Source of the DNA: Pseudoxanthomonas sp. 3HH-4
GTDB lineage: Bacteria; Pseudomonadota; Gammaproteobacteria; Xanthomonadales; Xanthomonadaceae
NCBI RefSeq assembly: GCF_006716465.1
Contig: NZ_VFPB01000001.1
Span: 202,483 to 266,482 of the forward strand
Direction: 5' to 3'
Length of the DNA: 64,000 nt
The stretch's first letter is position 1. Each line of letters opens with the position of its first letter. Below are positions 44,088 through 52,793 of this stretch, one piece after another. Below the pieces are notes generated by a model, which saw only the letters and a list, made by a program, of their open reading frames with translations, was not told where the DNA came from and searched no databases. Position numbers and translations under genes: made by a program.

Positions 44088-45349
44088 GGTCGCCACTGCC
44101 GCGCAGCGTGTTCGGCCAGCTGGCGTTGGTGATCGCTCTGGTGCTGATCGGCGCGGGCGTGCTGGCGATCCTGCTCGGACGGGAACTGGCCACGCGGCCG
44201 GCGGCGGACCAGCTGCTGCGCGCGATGCAGGGCTTCGCTGAAGTGGTGGAAGCGCTTGATCACCATCAGCCGCATGCGCGCACCGTGCAGCAGCTGCGTG
44301 ATGCCGGGATGGAGGTGCGCAGCACACCGCCCGCCGACGCGCGACCGCGTTTCGCCCCGTTGCTGCGCGAACTGCGCGAGCAGGCGGCAGGCACGCTGGG
44401 CGCCGGTCGCGAGCTGCGGATGGATGCCGGCCGCGGGTTGCGGGTGATCTGGCTGAAACCGGCCACGCGCGAACCGCTGTGGGTGTCGTTCGCCTATGAC
44501 CGCCCGGGGACCGGCATGCGCCGCTTCTCGGTGTTCATGCTGATCGGCTGCGTGGTGCTGGTCTGGCTGGCGGCCGCCTACTTCGCACGCCGGCTGGTGC
44601 AGCCGTTGCGCCAGCTCGCGGCGGCGGCGCCGGCCATCGTGCGCGGCGACGCCCCGCCGGTTGTACCTGCGCGCGCGCCGCACGAAGTCGCCGGCCTGGC
44701 GCAGGCGCTGGGCGAGGCCAGCCGCGACGTGCGCGCGGCGGCGGAAGAGCGCGCGCTGCTGCTCGCCGGCATCTCGCACGACCTGCGCACACCGCTCACG
44801 CGCCTGCAGTTCGCGCTGGAGATGGTGCCGGACACCGATCCCGAACTGACCCGCAGCATGCAGCGCGACATCATGGAGATGGACGCGATCCTGGGCCAGT
44901 TCATCGCCTTCGCACGCGATGGCCGCGACGAAGGCAGCGAAACGGTCGACCTGGCCGCGATCTGCCGCCATGCGGTCGCCGCCGCGTCGAAAGGATGGCG
45001 CGTGGACCTGCCGGAACATGCCTGGCTGCCTGGCAAGCCGATGGCCCTGCTGCGCGCGGTGGAGAACCTGCTGGTCAACGCCGAGCGGCATGGCGCGTTG
45101 CCGTTGTCGCTGCACCTGTGGGCCGAAGGATCAGCATGGGTGGTCGAGGTCGCCGACGGCGGCCCCGGTCTCTCCGCCGAAGCGGCCGAACGCGCACGCC
45201 AGCCTTTCGTCCACGACCAGGCGCAAGGTGGCAGCGGGCTGGGCCTTCCCATCGTCGACCGCGTGGCCCGCCAGCACGGCGGCGAGCTGCGCCTGCTGCC
45301 GAATACGCCGCACGGCCTACGTGCGCAACTGGTGTTGCGCGCCGTCTGA
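44084..45349 (+). CDS. EnvZ-like sensor histidine kinase
   Basis: The 421-aa protein has a first TM helix (residues about 11-32), a periplasmic part of about 120 residues (HHQPHARTVQQL...), a second TM (about 146-163), HAMP (RRLVQPLRQLAAAAPAI), then H-box AGISHDLRTPLTRL, N-box ENLLVNAERHG, G1 DGGPGLS and G2 GGSGLGLPIV. It forms an operon with the regulator. The signal is unknown. The next gene, an exported alpha/beta-hydrolase, follows 26 nt after the stop and may be co-transcribed. Confidence 0.94.
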   Translation: MRSPLPRSVFGQLALVIALVLIGAGVLAILLGRELATRPAADQLLRAMQGFAEVVEALDHHQPHARTVQQLRDAGMEVRSTPPADARPRFAPLLRELREQAAGTLGAGRELRMDAGRGLRVIWLKPATREPLWVSFAYDRPGTGMRRFSVFMLIGCVVLVWLAAAYFARRLVQPLRQLAAAAPAIVRGDAPPVVPARAPHEVAGLAQALGEASRDVRAAAEERALLLAGISHDLRTPLTRLQFALEMVPDTDPELTRSMQRDIMEMDAILGQFIAFARDGRDEGSETVDLAAICRHAVAAASKGWRVDLPEHAWLPGKPMALLRAVENLLVNAERHGALPLSLHLWAEGSAWVVEVADGGPGLSAEAAERARQPFVHDQAQGGSGLGLPIVDRVARQHGGELRLLPNTPHGLRAQLVLRAV

Positions 45350-45375
45350 ACCGGATGTCCCCACGAGGTGATGCG

Positions 45376-46284
45376 ATGAAGATGCTGTTCCGAGCCGGCC
45401 TGCTCGCAGTCGGCCTGATCGTGACGCTGCCGCCGCTGGCTGCGCAGACCTTCCGCGAACGCCTGCAGCAGGCGCGCGAGGCCTCGCGCCAGCCCGCCGC
45501 GCGCGCCCCGGCCCTCCCTGCAGGCGCAAGAGCGCTGCGCGATGTCGCCTATGGCGACGATCCGCGCCAGCGCTTCGACGTCTACCTGCCGGCGCAACCG
45601 CGCAATGCGCCGATCCTGCTGTTCGTCCATGGCGGCGGCTGGGCCAACGGCAACAAGGACAATCCCGGCGTGGTGGAGAACAAGGCGGCCTACTGGTTGC
45701 CGAAAGGGTACATCCTCGTATCCACCAACTACCGCATGCGGCCCGACACCGCGCCCTTGGATCAGGCGCGCGATGTCGCCCGTGCGCTGGCCGCCGTGCA
45801 GCGACGCGCGCCGGAGTGGAACGGCGATGCTTCGCGCGTGCTGCTGATGGGCCACTCCGCCGGCGCGCATCTCGTTGCGCTGGTCGGCGCCTCGTCCACG
45901 CTGTGGCGCGAGGCCGGCGCCAAGGAGCCGCGCGGCGTGGTGTCGCTGGACAGCGGAGCGCTGGACGTGCCGCTGACCATGCAGAAGCCGCCGCTTCCCG
46001 GCATCTACGACCGTGCGTTCGGCAGCAACCACGACGACTGGATCGCCGCCTCGCCGTACCACCAGCTCACCCGCGATGCCGTGCCGATGCTGTTCGTCTG
46101 TTCCTCGCGCCGCAAGGATGCCTGTCCGCAGGGCCGAGCGATGGTGGAGAAAGCGAATACGCTCGCAGTGGCGATGGAGGTGCTGCCCGAGGACCTTTCG
46201 CATGCGGAAGTGAATCGATTGCTGGGGACGCCTTCCGGATACACGGACGCGGTGGATGCGTTTGTCCATAGACAGCTGCACTAG
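45376..46284 (+). CDS. Exported alpha/beta-hydrolase (carboxylesterase/lipase type)
   Basis: GAGGTG stands before the ATG. The 302-aa product has a signal peptide (cut near LAAQ), the HGGGWANGNKDN oxyanion motif typical of hormone-sensitive-lipase relatives, GHSAGAHLVALV (nucleophile Ser), and a late Asp/His region (DLSHAEVNRLL). It probably acts on short acyl esters; the exact substrate is unknown. It follows the EnvZ/OmpR-type pair in the same direction. Confidence 0.88.
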   Translation: MKMLFRAGLLAVGLIVTLPPLAAQTFRERLQQAREASRQPAARAPALPAGARALRDVAYGDDPRQRFDVYLPAQPRNAPILLFVHGGGWANGNKDNPGVVENKAAYWLPKGYILVSTNYRMRPDTAPLDQARDVARALAAVQRRAPEWNGDASRVLLMGHSAGAHLVALVGASSTLWREAGAKEPRGVVSLDSGALDVPLTMQKPPLPGIYDRAFGSNHDDWIAASPYHQLTRDAVPMLFVCSSRRKDACPQGRAMVEKANTLAVAMEVLPEDLSHAEVNRLLGTPSGYTDAVDAFVHRQLH

Positions 46285-46325
46285 GTATCCCCGCAGCACG
46301 AAGTATCCCTCTTCCCGTGCTCGGG

Positions 46326-46431
46326 GAGAGCAACTGTCTTGATTCAGGCGCAGCAGGAAGCGTTGAGGTGGTTGCGCATGCGCGCCTTCAACGAACACCA
46401 AGCGTTCTGCGCGAAGAGTGCCCCTCATCCG
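46326..46431 (+). repeat. Second copy of the 106-bp dispersed repeat
   Basis: Matches 18165-18270 over 106 nt with 7 mismatches, in the same orientation, both times after a plus-strand gene and before CCTTCTCCCCG-type hairpins. It lies within the 461-nt gap 46285-46745, which otherwise holds hairpin repeats and no gene. Confidence 0.82.
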
Positions 46432-46466
46432 CTCCCGTATCCAGTACGGGACAGGCTCTTCGGGCA

Positions 46467-46732
46467 CCTTCTCCCCGCTTGCGGGGAGAAGGACACACGC
46501 GCGTCGTTTTCTTTCAGGCACAAGCGCGGCGAGACAGCTCCCCTCTCCCTGCGCAGCGGGGAGAGGGTGCCGAAGGCGGGTGAGGGGGCGAACGGCGTCG
46601 GTGGACAGACACTTCGTCGTGAACACGCAGTATTCGATCAACAAGATTATGGAGATGAAGCAGAAGCGTCTGCGCCAAAAAGCGCCCTTCATCCGCTCTC
46701 CGGGCACCTTCTCCCTGCTTGCGGGGAGAAGG
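46467..46732. repeat. Cluster of TCTCCCC-type hairpins
   Basis: Three hairpins: 46467-46492 (CCTTCTCCCCG / CGGGGAGAAGG), 46541-46567 (CCTCTCCC / GGGAGAGG) and 46707-46732 (one mismatch). Flanks repeat phrases such as GCCCCTCATCCGC and GGTGCCGAAGGCGGGTGAGGGG. They occupy the gap between the convergent hydrolase and sirtuin genes. Confidence 0.78.
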
Positions 46733-46745
46733 AAAGGAGCAATCC

Positions 46746-47498
46746 CTAGCGCGCCAGCAACGGCAGCGCCTGCACCGCCGTCGCGCGCCACACATGGTCC
46801 GCATCCGCAGACAGCGCGGTCGGCTCGGGATTGATCTCCACCACGACCGCGCCATGGCGGCGGGCGAGCGCGGGGAGACCTGCCGCGGGATACACCAGCC
46901 CCGACGTGCCCACCACCAGCATCAGCGAGCAACGCGTCGCCGCGTCCACCGCCGTTGACCAGGCATCCTCGGGCAGCGCCTCGCCGAACCACACCACGCC
47001 CGGTCGGATGCGATCACCGCAGCCGACGCAACGCATCGGTTCGACATGCTGCGCATCGTCTACGTACTCTTCGAGCGGTCCCTCGTGCGCGCGCCCGCAG
47101 GCGAAGCAGCGCAATGCGAACAGGCTGCCGTGCACATGCGCGTCGACCGTGCTGCCGGCGCGCTCATGCAGGTCATCCACATTCTGGGTGACCAGCCAAA
47201 GCGGCACGCGGCGCGCCAGCTCCGCGAGCGCGCGATGGCCGGCATTCGGCTGCGCCTCGCGGACCAGGTGCATCCGCCAGCGGTACCAGCCCCAGACCAG
47301 CGCAGGATCCTCGCGCCACGCCTCGGCCGTCGCCAACCGCATCGGATCGAAGCGCGACCACAGGCTGTCGTGGGTCCCGCGGAAGGTGGGGATGCCGCTC
47401 TCGGCGGACATGCCGGCGCCGGTCAGCACGTAGATGTGGCCGCCGCTGTCGATCGTCCGGCGCAGCACGTCGTCGATCGCGGCGGGCACGACGTCCAT
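46746..47498 (-). CDS. cobB: Sir2-family NAD-dependent protein deacylase
   Basis: The 250-aa protein has the sirtuin motifs: GAGMSAESGIPTFRG (NAD), QNVDDLHERAG, catalytic HVHGSL, and a zinc site of four Cys (CFACG and CVGCG). Tyr72 and Arg75 in WYRWR fit the Y-xx-R pattern of desuccinylase-type class III sirtuins (E. coli CobB), so negatively charged acyl groups may be removed as well. It is 4 nt downstream of zapE and belongs to the same transcript. Confidence 0.93.
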   Translation of the reverse strand: MDVVPAAIDDVLRRTIDSGGHIYVLTGAGMSAESGIPTFRGTHDSLWSRFDPMRLATAEAWREDPALVWGWYRWRMHLVREAQPNAGHRALAELARRVPLWLVTQNVDDLHERAGSTVDAHVHGSLFALRCFACGRAHEGPLEEYVDDAQHVEPMRCVGCGDRIRPGVVWFGEALPEDAWSTAVDAATRCSLMLVVGTSGLVYPAAGLPALARRHGAVVVEINPEPTALSADADHVWRATAVQALPLLAR

Positions 47499-47502
47499 GC
47501 GC

Positions 47503-48654
47503 TCAGGCCTTGTGCGGCGTGGCCAGGTACTCGGCGCTCTGCATCTCGATCAGGCGTGAGGCGGTGCGCTCGAACGCGCCCTGCAGGCGCGCGCCGGTGT
47601 ACAGCGCGGTCGGCGCTTCCGCCGCGGTGCAGACCAGGTTGACGTGGCGGTCGTAGAGCTCGTCGACCAGGTTGACGAAGCGGCGCGCGGCATCTTCATT
47701 CAGCGCATCGAAGCGCGGGATGCCGCCTAGCAGCAGGGTGTTGAACTCGTGCGCGATCTCGATGTAGTCCGTGGTGCCGCGCGGACCTTCGCACAGCGCG
47801 CCGAAATCGAACCACGCGATGCTCTTGCCGCGGCCACGCACCGGGATCTTGCGGCTGTCGATCTCGATGTTGCCGCCGTGCGCCGCTTCGCCGCCGCTCA
47901 GTTCGCGCCAGCGCATCGCCAGCCAGCCGTCGGCCGCGGCGTCCAGCGGCGTGCGGTACACCGGCGAACGGGTCAGCGCGCGCAGGCGGTAGTCTTCCTG
48001 TCCGTCCGAGCGCAGCACCACGCAGTGCTGCAGCAGCAGGTCGATGGCGGGCAGGAACCCGGCACGCTGCAGCCCGTCCCGGTACAGGTTCTCCGGCGCG
48101 GTGTTGGACGTGGTCACCAGCGCGATGCCCTCGGCGAACATGCGCTCCAGCAGGCGTGCCAGCAGCATCGCGTCGCCGATGTCGGTGACGAAGAACTCGT
48201 CCAGCACCAGCACGCGCAGCTTGCCGCGCACCTCGCGCACGATCTTCGCCAGAGGGTCGCTTTCGCCGGCATGCAGGCGCAGGCGTTCGTGCACGCCGCG
48301 CATGAAACGGTGGAAGTGGGTGCGGTACTTGCCCCCGCCCTCGCCATGCGCCTTGTTCTGCGAGACCGAATAGGTGGGCAGCGGCAGGTTGTCGTAGAAC
48401 AGGTCCACCAGGAACGTCTTGCCGCGACCGACTTCACCCCAGTAGTACAGCCCCTTGACGGTTTCCGGTGGCTTGCCGAACAGCCTGCCGAACAGGCCGG
48501 GCGACGCCGGCTCCGCCAGCAACGCCGCATGGATGCGGTCGAGCTCGGCCAGCGCGGGATGCTGCGCCGGGTCGTCCTGCCATTGGCCTTCCGCGGCGCC
48601 GCGCGCGTAGACCTGCGACGGCGTGGGCCCCGTGCCCCGTACGTCGTCCCCCAT
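47503..48654 (-). CDS. zapE: Cell division protein ZapE (AFG1-like ATPase)
   Basis: The 383-aa protein has Walker A in YYWGEVGRGKTFLVDLFYD, Walker B LRVLVLDEFFVTDIGDA, and the AFG1/ZapE stretches THFHRFMRGVHERLRLH, VTTSNTAPENLYRDGLQRAGFLPAI and YIEIAHEFNTLLLGGIPRF. In E. coli ZapE is needed at the division ring during stress. The start (MGDDVRG) overlaps the stop of the upstream hydrolase by 1 nt (TGATG). A 6-mer linking ring function cannot be judged from sequence. Confidence 0.93.
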   Translation of the reverse strand: MGDDVRGTGPTPSQVYARGAAEGQWQDDPAQHPALAELDRIHAALLAEPASPGLFGRLFGKPPETVKGLYYWGEVGRGKTFLVDLFYDNLPLPTYSVSQNKAHGEGGGKYRTHFHRFMRGVHERLRLHAGESDPLAKIVREVRGKLRVLVLDEFFVTDIGDAMLLARLLERMFAEGIALVTTSNTAPENLYRDGLQRAGFLPAIDLLLQHCVVLRSDGQEDYRLRALTRSPVYRTPLDAAADGWLAMRWRELSGGEAAHGGNIEIDSRKIPVRGRGKSIAWFDFGALCEGPRGTTDYIEIAHEFNTLLLGGIPRFDALNEDAARRFVNLVDELYDRHVNLVCTAAEAPTALYTGARLQGAFERTASRLIEMQSAEYLATPHKA

Positions 48655-49313
48655 CACGCCGGCACGTAGGCTTTCATGGCGTGCTTGATGGCGCCACGCA
48701 GGTCCATCAGCTTGCGGTGGAAGAAGTGGCTGGTTTCCGGCATGCGGATCAGTTCCGGCGGCTGCTTCAGCGAATCGATCCAGTCGTACACCGCCTGCGG
48801 TTCGACGACCTCGTCCTCCTCGCCCTGGATCACCAGCCACGGGCAGGCCGGCGGCGTGATCGCCTTGAAATCCCAGCGCCCGGCGGGCGGTGCGATCGAC
48901 ACCAGCGCATCGGGCTGCAGCCCTTCGGTGGCGCGCAGCGACACATAGGCGCCGAAACTGAAACCGGCCAGCCACAGCTGCGTGCCGGGCCGCTGTTCGC
49001 GTATCCACTGCACCACGGCGCGCAGGTCATCGACCTCGCCATCGCCCTGGTCGAACAAGCCGGCGGACGCCCCGGTGCCGCGGAAGTTGAACCGCACCGT
49101 CACCGCACCCAGCTCGCGCATGCTGCGTGCCGCCATCACCACGACCTTGTTGTGCATCGTGCCGCCCTCGGTGGGCAGCGGATGGCAGATCACGGCGGTG
49201 ACCGGCTTCACCGGTTCGCCTTCCTCGGGCCAGTCGACGTGGGCCTCCAGCGGGCCCTCGGGGCCTGCCAGCGTGATCGGGCCGGACGCGGTGGGGAATG
49301 CAGGTGCGTTCAT
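48654..49313 (-). CDS. Cytoplasmic alpha/beta-hydrolase
   Basis: The 219-aa protein has the compact hydrolase fold: VTAVICHPLPTEGGTMHNKVV, FNFRGTGASAG, nucleophile elbow GFSFGAYVSL, LVIQGEEDEVVEP (acid) and PETSHFFHRKL (His). It resembles the small dienelactone/OsmC-like hydrolases often called UPF in Xanthomonas. No substrate can be named. It overlaps zapE by 1 nt and heads the hydrolase-zapE-sirtuin operon. Confidence 0.88.
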   Translation of the reverse strand: MNAPAFPTASGPITLAGPEGPLEAHVDWPEEGEPVKPVTAVICHPLPTEGGTMHNKVVVMAARSMRELGAVTVRFNFRGTGASAGLFDQGDGEVDDLRAVVQWIREQRPGTQLWLAGFSFGAYVSLRATEGLQPDALVSIAPPAGRWDFKAITPPACPWLVIQGEEDEVVEPQAVYDWIDSLKQPPELIRMPETSHFFHRKLMDLRGAIKHAMKAYVPA

Positions 49314-49379
49314 GCCGACATGATAAGCCCAGAGCCACGCAGGGCTGCGGACGGCGCGTGCCGGCAAGGCGCGGCGGGA

Positions 49380-49922
49380 TCAGCCGGGCGTGGTGCGCGG
49401 ATCGCGCAGGCGGGCCATGGCGACCATCAGGGTGGCGTGGATCTCGTCCAGATCCGGATTCGAATACGCCCACCCATCGCCGTGCGCATCCTCCAGTGGG
49501 CCCGCGCCGTCGTTCCACGAGGTGACCGCGAGGGGATCGTGCTGCTGGACCCACCACAGGTTGCCGGAAGGATCCTGGAAGCGCGCCAGCGTGTCACCGA
49601 AGAACGGCGTCGGTCGCGTCACCACGTGCGCACCGCGTTGCACGGCATGCACCAGGGTCGCGGCGGCATCTGCCACGTAGACGCGTGTCAGCGCGGGCGT
49701 GAACGGCCAGCCCGGCTTGCGGTCGGCGAGGGTCAGCAGCGCGTCGCCGATGCGCAGTTCGGCGTGCAGGATCAGGCCGTCGGCATCCAGCGTGCGCGCT
49801 TCGGAGACCTCTTCTGCGCCGAAGACCTCTACAAGAAACGCGATCAGGTCGCTGGCGCGATCGGTGATCAGGAACGGGTTGACCGTGTTTGAACCGGCGG
49901 GAACCGGGATCGTGCGTGCCAT
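49380..49922 (-). CDS. VOC-family (glyoxalase/bleomycin-resistance-like) protein
   Basis: The 180-aa protein has a VOC fold: NPFLITDRASDLIAFLVEVFGAEEVSEAR, HAELRIGDALLTLADRKPG, ADAAATLVHAVQRGAHVVTRPTPFFGDTLARFQDPSGNLWWVQQ (metal Glu/Gln region). A C-terminal extension (EIHATLMVAMARLRDP) is unusual. It lies 66 nt upstream of the hydrolase operon on the same strand, with its own start (ATG after GGAAG). Substrate unknown. Confidence 0.82.
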   Translation of the reverse strand: MARTIPVPAGSNTVNPFLITDRASDLIAFLVEVFGAEEVSEARTLDADGLILHAELRIGDALLTLADRKPGWPFTPALTRVYVADAAATLVHAVQRGAHVVTRPTPFFGDTLARFQDPSGNLWWVQQHDPLAVTSWNDGAGPLEDAHGDGWAYSNPDLDEIHATLMVAMARLRDPRTTPG

Positions 49923-50089
49923 GGGCTTGCTTCCATCCGGGAGGGAAGCGTGATGGTTGCCCGCATCGCGGTCAGGCGCGGCCCGCGGCGATGCGGCGCC
50001 TGAGGAATGCATGGGCATCGACGAAAGGCGCAGGCGCACCTGGATACGCCTGTGCGATCCTGCACGCCCCACGCATTGCCCCGGTGCCC

Positions 50090-51007
50090 ATGGCATTCGA
50101 TGCCTTCGCCCTGATCCTCACCATGCTGGCGCTCGGCATGGTGTTCGCGCGCCTGCGCGTGTTCCCCGACAACGCGGCGGATGTGCTGAATCGCGTGGTG
50201 CTGTACGTCTGCCTGCCCGCCGCCGTGCTGACCTACGTGCCACGCCTGCACGTGGACGCCTCGCTGCTGGGCGTGATCGCTACGCCGTGGGTGCTGACCG
50301 TCGTCACCGTGGCGCTGGTCGCGCTGGCCACGCGCATCTTCGGGTTCCGCCGCGACGAGCACGCCGTGCTGTTGCTGTGCGTGGCGCTGTGCAACAGCAG
50401 CTTCATCGGTTATCCGATGGTGCGCGCGCTGCTGGGCGAGCACGCGCTGCCCTACGCGGTGGTCTACGACCAGTTCGGCACCTTCGTCCTTCTGTCCACC
50501 TTCGGTCTGTACGTGCTGGCGCGCTACGGCGGCGACGCGCCACCGACCGCACGCGAGATCGGCCTGCGCATCGTGAAGTTCCCGCCGGTATGGGCGCTGC
50601 TGTTCGGCCTGACACTGATGCCGGAACAGCCCCCGGCCTGGATCGCGTCCGCATTGCAGAAGCTTGCCGACGCGCTGTTGCCGCTGGTGATGCTGGCGGT
50701 GGGCCTGACCATCCAGCTGAAGCTGCCGCGCGACGAGGTGAAGCCGCTCGCGGTCGGCCTGCTGCTGCGGCTCATCGTCATGCCGGCCCTCGCCCTGCCG
50801 CTGTCGCTCGCCTTCGGCATGACCGGCGAGATGCTTCAGGCCAACGTGCTGGAGTCGGCCATGCCCACCATGATCACCGCTGCCGCACTCGCGATCTCGC
50901 ACCAGCTGGCCCCGCGCCTGGCCGCCGCGCTGGTGGGCTACGGCATCCTGCTGTCGCTGGTGACGCTGCCGATGTGGGCGTGGGTGGTGGGAAGCCTCGT
51001 CGCATAG
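50090..51007 (+). CDS. AEC-family (auxin efflux carrier-like) transporter
   Basis: The 305-aa protein has about ten transmembrane segments in a 5+5 arrangement: MAFDAFALILTMLALGMVFARLRVFPDNAADVLNRVVLYVCLPA (family N-terminus), NSSFIGYPMVRALLG, and PTMITAAALAISHQLAPRLAAALVGYG. AEC members export malate, amino acids or auxin-like acids. It is divergent from the VOC gene, with 167 nt between the two starts. Confidence 0.92.
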   Translation: MAFDAFALILTMLALGMVFARLRVFPDNAADVLNRVVLYVCLPAAVLTYVPRLHVDASLLGVIATPWVLTVVTVALVALATRIFGFRRDEHAVLLLCVALCNSSFIGYPMVRALLGEHALPYAVVYDQFGTFVLLSTFGLYVLARYGGDAPPTAREIGLRIVKFPPVWALLFGLTLMPEQPPAWIASALQKLADALLPLVMLAVGLTIQLKLPRDEVKPLAVGLLLRLIVMPALALPLSLAFGMTGEMLQANVLESAMPTMITAAALAISHQLAPRLAAALVGYGILLSLVTLPMWAWVVGSLVA

Positions 51008-51071
51008 CCGCCGCTGGCGCGCGGTGCGGCATTCATGCGAACGTTGGCGCAGTTCCCGACAGGAGTGGGCA

Positions 51072-52220
51072 ATGCGCAAGGCAATGCAGGCCTGCACGTG
51101 GCTGGTGTTGATGGCATCCGTGTTCGCATCATCACCGTCCTTCGCGCAGGAGGGTCCGCCGCCGGAGGTACCGGGCCGGGTCGAATCCGATCCGCAGCTG
51201 GCGGCTGCCAGCCAGGCCTGGCATGACGCCTGGCGTGCGAATGTCGAAGCGCATCTGCGCACCATTGCTGCACGCGGCACGCCGCGTGACCTGTTGGTCG
51301 CAGGCTGGCTGTGGCCAAGGAGTGGCGAGAATGCGGACATCCAGGCGCGTGCCTGGGCCCAGTCCGGTGCATGGGTCGAGGCCGCCTACGCGGCGTCCAC
51401 CGGCGAAGATCCGCTCGTCGACTGGGCGCTGCTGAATGCCTGCCCGAAGAACGACGCCCGCTGCGACCGCGGCCTGCTGCTGCAACGCCTGATGGCCGCC
51501 GATCCGGGCAACGCCGAACTCCTGCTCACGGCCCATCATGACGCCGTCCAGCGCAAGGACATGGCCGCCGCCGAGCGGTACTGGCAGGCGGCTGCCAACG
51601 CGACCCACTACCGCGCGCACTTCAACGACGTCGGCCTGCTGATGGCCACGACGCTGCGGCAGGTGCCGGTGCCGCCGCTGGATCCCGCACTGGCGGCCGC
51701 CATTGGCGAGGATCTCGGGATCGGGCGGGCCGCCACGCCGCAGGACATGGCGGACGTCGCGGTGATGGCCATCAATGCGGCCATCGCGATCCCGACCCTG
51801 CATCCGATCACGCAGCGATGCCGGGCGCAGGTCGGATCGTTGCCGGCCGACGTACGCGCCGCCTGCAAGCGGATCTACACGCTGCTGGCCGCCGACGGCT
51901 CGATCGTGATCGGTCCGGCTATCGCGCTGCCGCAGCTGGTGCAGTGGGCCGACGCCGATGTCGAACGCGACGCGGCGCGCGAGCGCCTGCGCCGCTTCGC
52001 CTGGGTGTATGAAAACGTCATGCAGTTGTACCAGCGTCCTTCGACCGCGCGACACCTGCCGGGCGACTACGTCGATGTGTTCCTGCGGGATGGCGAGCTC
52101 GCCGCCATGCGCCACCAGTTGCAAGCCAACGGCGTCGCGGGCGAACCGCCTGCCGACTGGTTGCCGGACAACCGGGACTATCGCGCCTTGCTGACCGGCA
52201 ACCCGCCAACCGCACCCTGA
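51072..52220 (+). CDS. Exported helical protein of 382 aa, unknown
   Basis: AGGAG lies 6 nt before the ATG. It has a signal peptide (MRKAMQACTWLVLMASVFASSPSFA) and an all-helical mature part rich in Ala and Trp with TPR/Sel1-like spacing (AWHDAWRANVEAHLRTIAARG, LLLQRLMAADPGNAELLLTAHHDAV, AAERYWQAAANATHYRA). Family members are unknown to me; a role in envelope assembly or substrate carriage is only a guess. It stands alone between the AEC gene and the MgtC gene. Confidence 0.75.
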   Translation: MRKAMQACTWLVLMASVFASSPSFAQEGPPPEVPGRVESDPQLAAASQAWHDAWRANVEAHLRTIAARGTPRDLLVAGWLWPRSGENADIQARAWAQSGAWVEAAYAASTGEDPLVDWALLNACPKNDARCDRGLLLQRLMAADPGNAELLLTAHHDAVQRKDMAAAERYWQAAANATHYRAHFNDVGLLMATTLRQVPVPPLDPALAAAIGEDLGIGRAATPQDMADVAVMAINAAIAIPTLHPITQRCRAQVGSLPADVRAACKRIYTLLAADGSIVIGPAIALPQLVQWADADVERDAARERLRRFAWVYENVMQLYQRPSTARHLPGDYVDVFLRDGELAAMRHQLQANGVAGEPPADWLPDNRDYRALLTGNPPTAP

Positions 52221-52278
52221 CCGCCTTCGCATCGCGTTGACCCGGCCGATGGAAGCATCGGCGCAGGAGGATCACGCC

Positions 52279-52749
52279 ATGTTCGATGGATGGGAAGTGC
52301 AGGCGGCGGTGGTCGCGCGCATCGCGTTCGCCATGCTGCTGGGAGGTGTCATCGGCCTGGAGCGCGAGATGAAAGATCGGCCCGCGGGCTTCCGCACGCA
52401 CACGCTGGTGGCCGGTGCGGCGGCCATGCTCACCGGCATGGGCGACATGATGCTGGCGCAGGCGCAGCACGACCATGACGGCCGCGTGCAGATCGATCCG
52501 TTCCGGCTGGTGGAAGCGGTGATCGCCGGTGTCGCCTTCATCGGTGCCGGCACCATGATCGCGCATCGCGGCCGCGTGGTCGCCGGCATCACCACGGCCG
52601 CCTCGCTGCTGATGGTGGCGGTGATCGGCGTGGCGGTCGGCTTCGGCCATGGTTGGCTGGCCCTGCTGGCCACGCTGCTGACCCTCGCGGTGCTGTCAGT
52701 ACTTGCGTGGCTGGAGCGTCGCGTGACGCGCCGCGACGACGCAGGCTAG
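52279..52749 (+). CDS. MgtC/SapB-family membrane protein
   Basis: The 156-aa protein (AGGAGG 8 nt before the ATG) has four transmembrane segments and the family signature AMLLGGVIGLEREMKDRPAGFRTHTLV, then VEAVIAGVAFIGAGTMIAHRGRVVAGITTAASLLMVAVIGVAVG. MgtC proteins modulate membrane potential or phosphate/magnesium use under stress; this is the short form without the C-terminal ACT-like domain. It is convergent with the MocR gene (44-nt gap). Confidence 0.9.
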   Translation: MFDGWEVQAAVVARIAFAMLLGGVIGLEREMKDRPAGFRTHTLVAGAAAMLTGMGDMMLAQAQHDHDGRVQIDPFRLVEAVIAGVAFIGAGTMIAHRGRVVAGITTAASLLMVAVIGVAVGFGHGWLALLATLLTLAVLSVLAWLERRVTRRDDAG

Positions 52750-52793
52750 CGATCAGGCGTCGCGAACCCTGCCCGGCAATGCAGTCACGCTCT

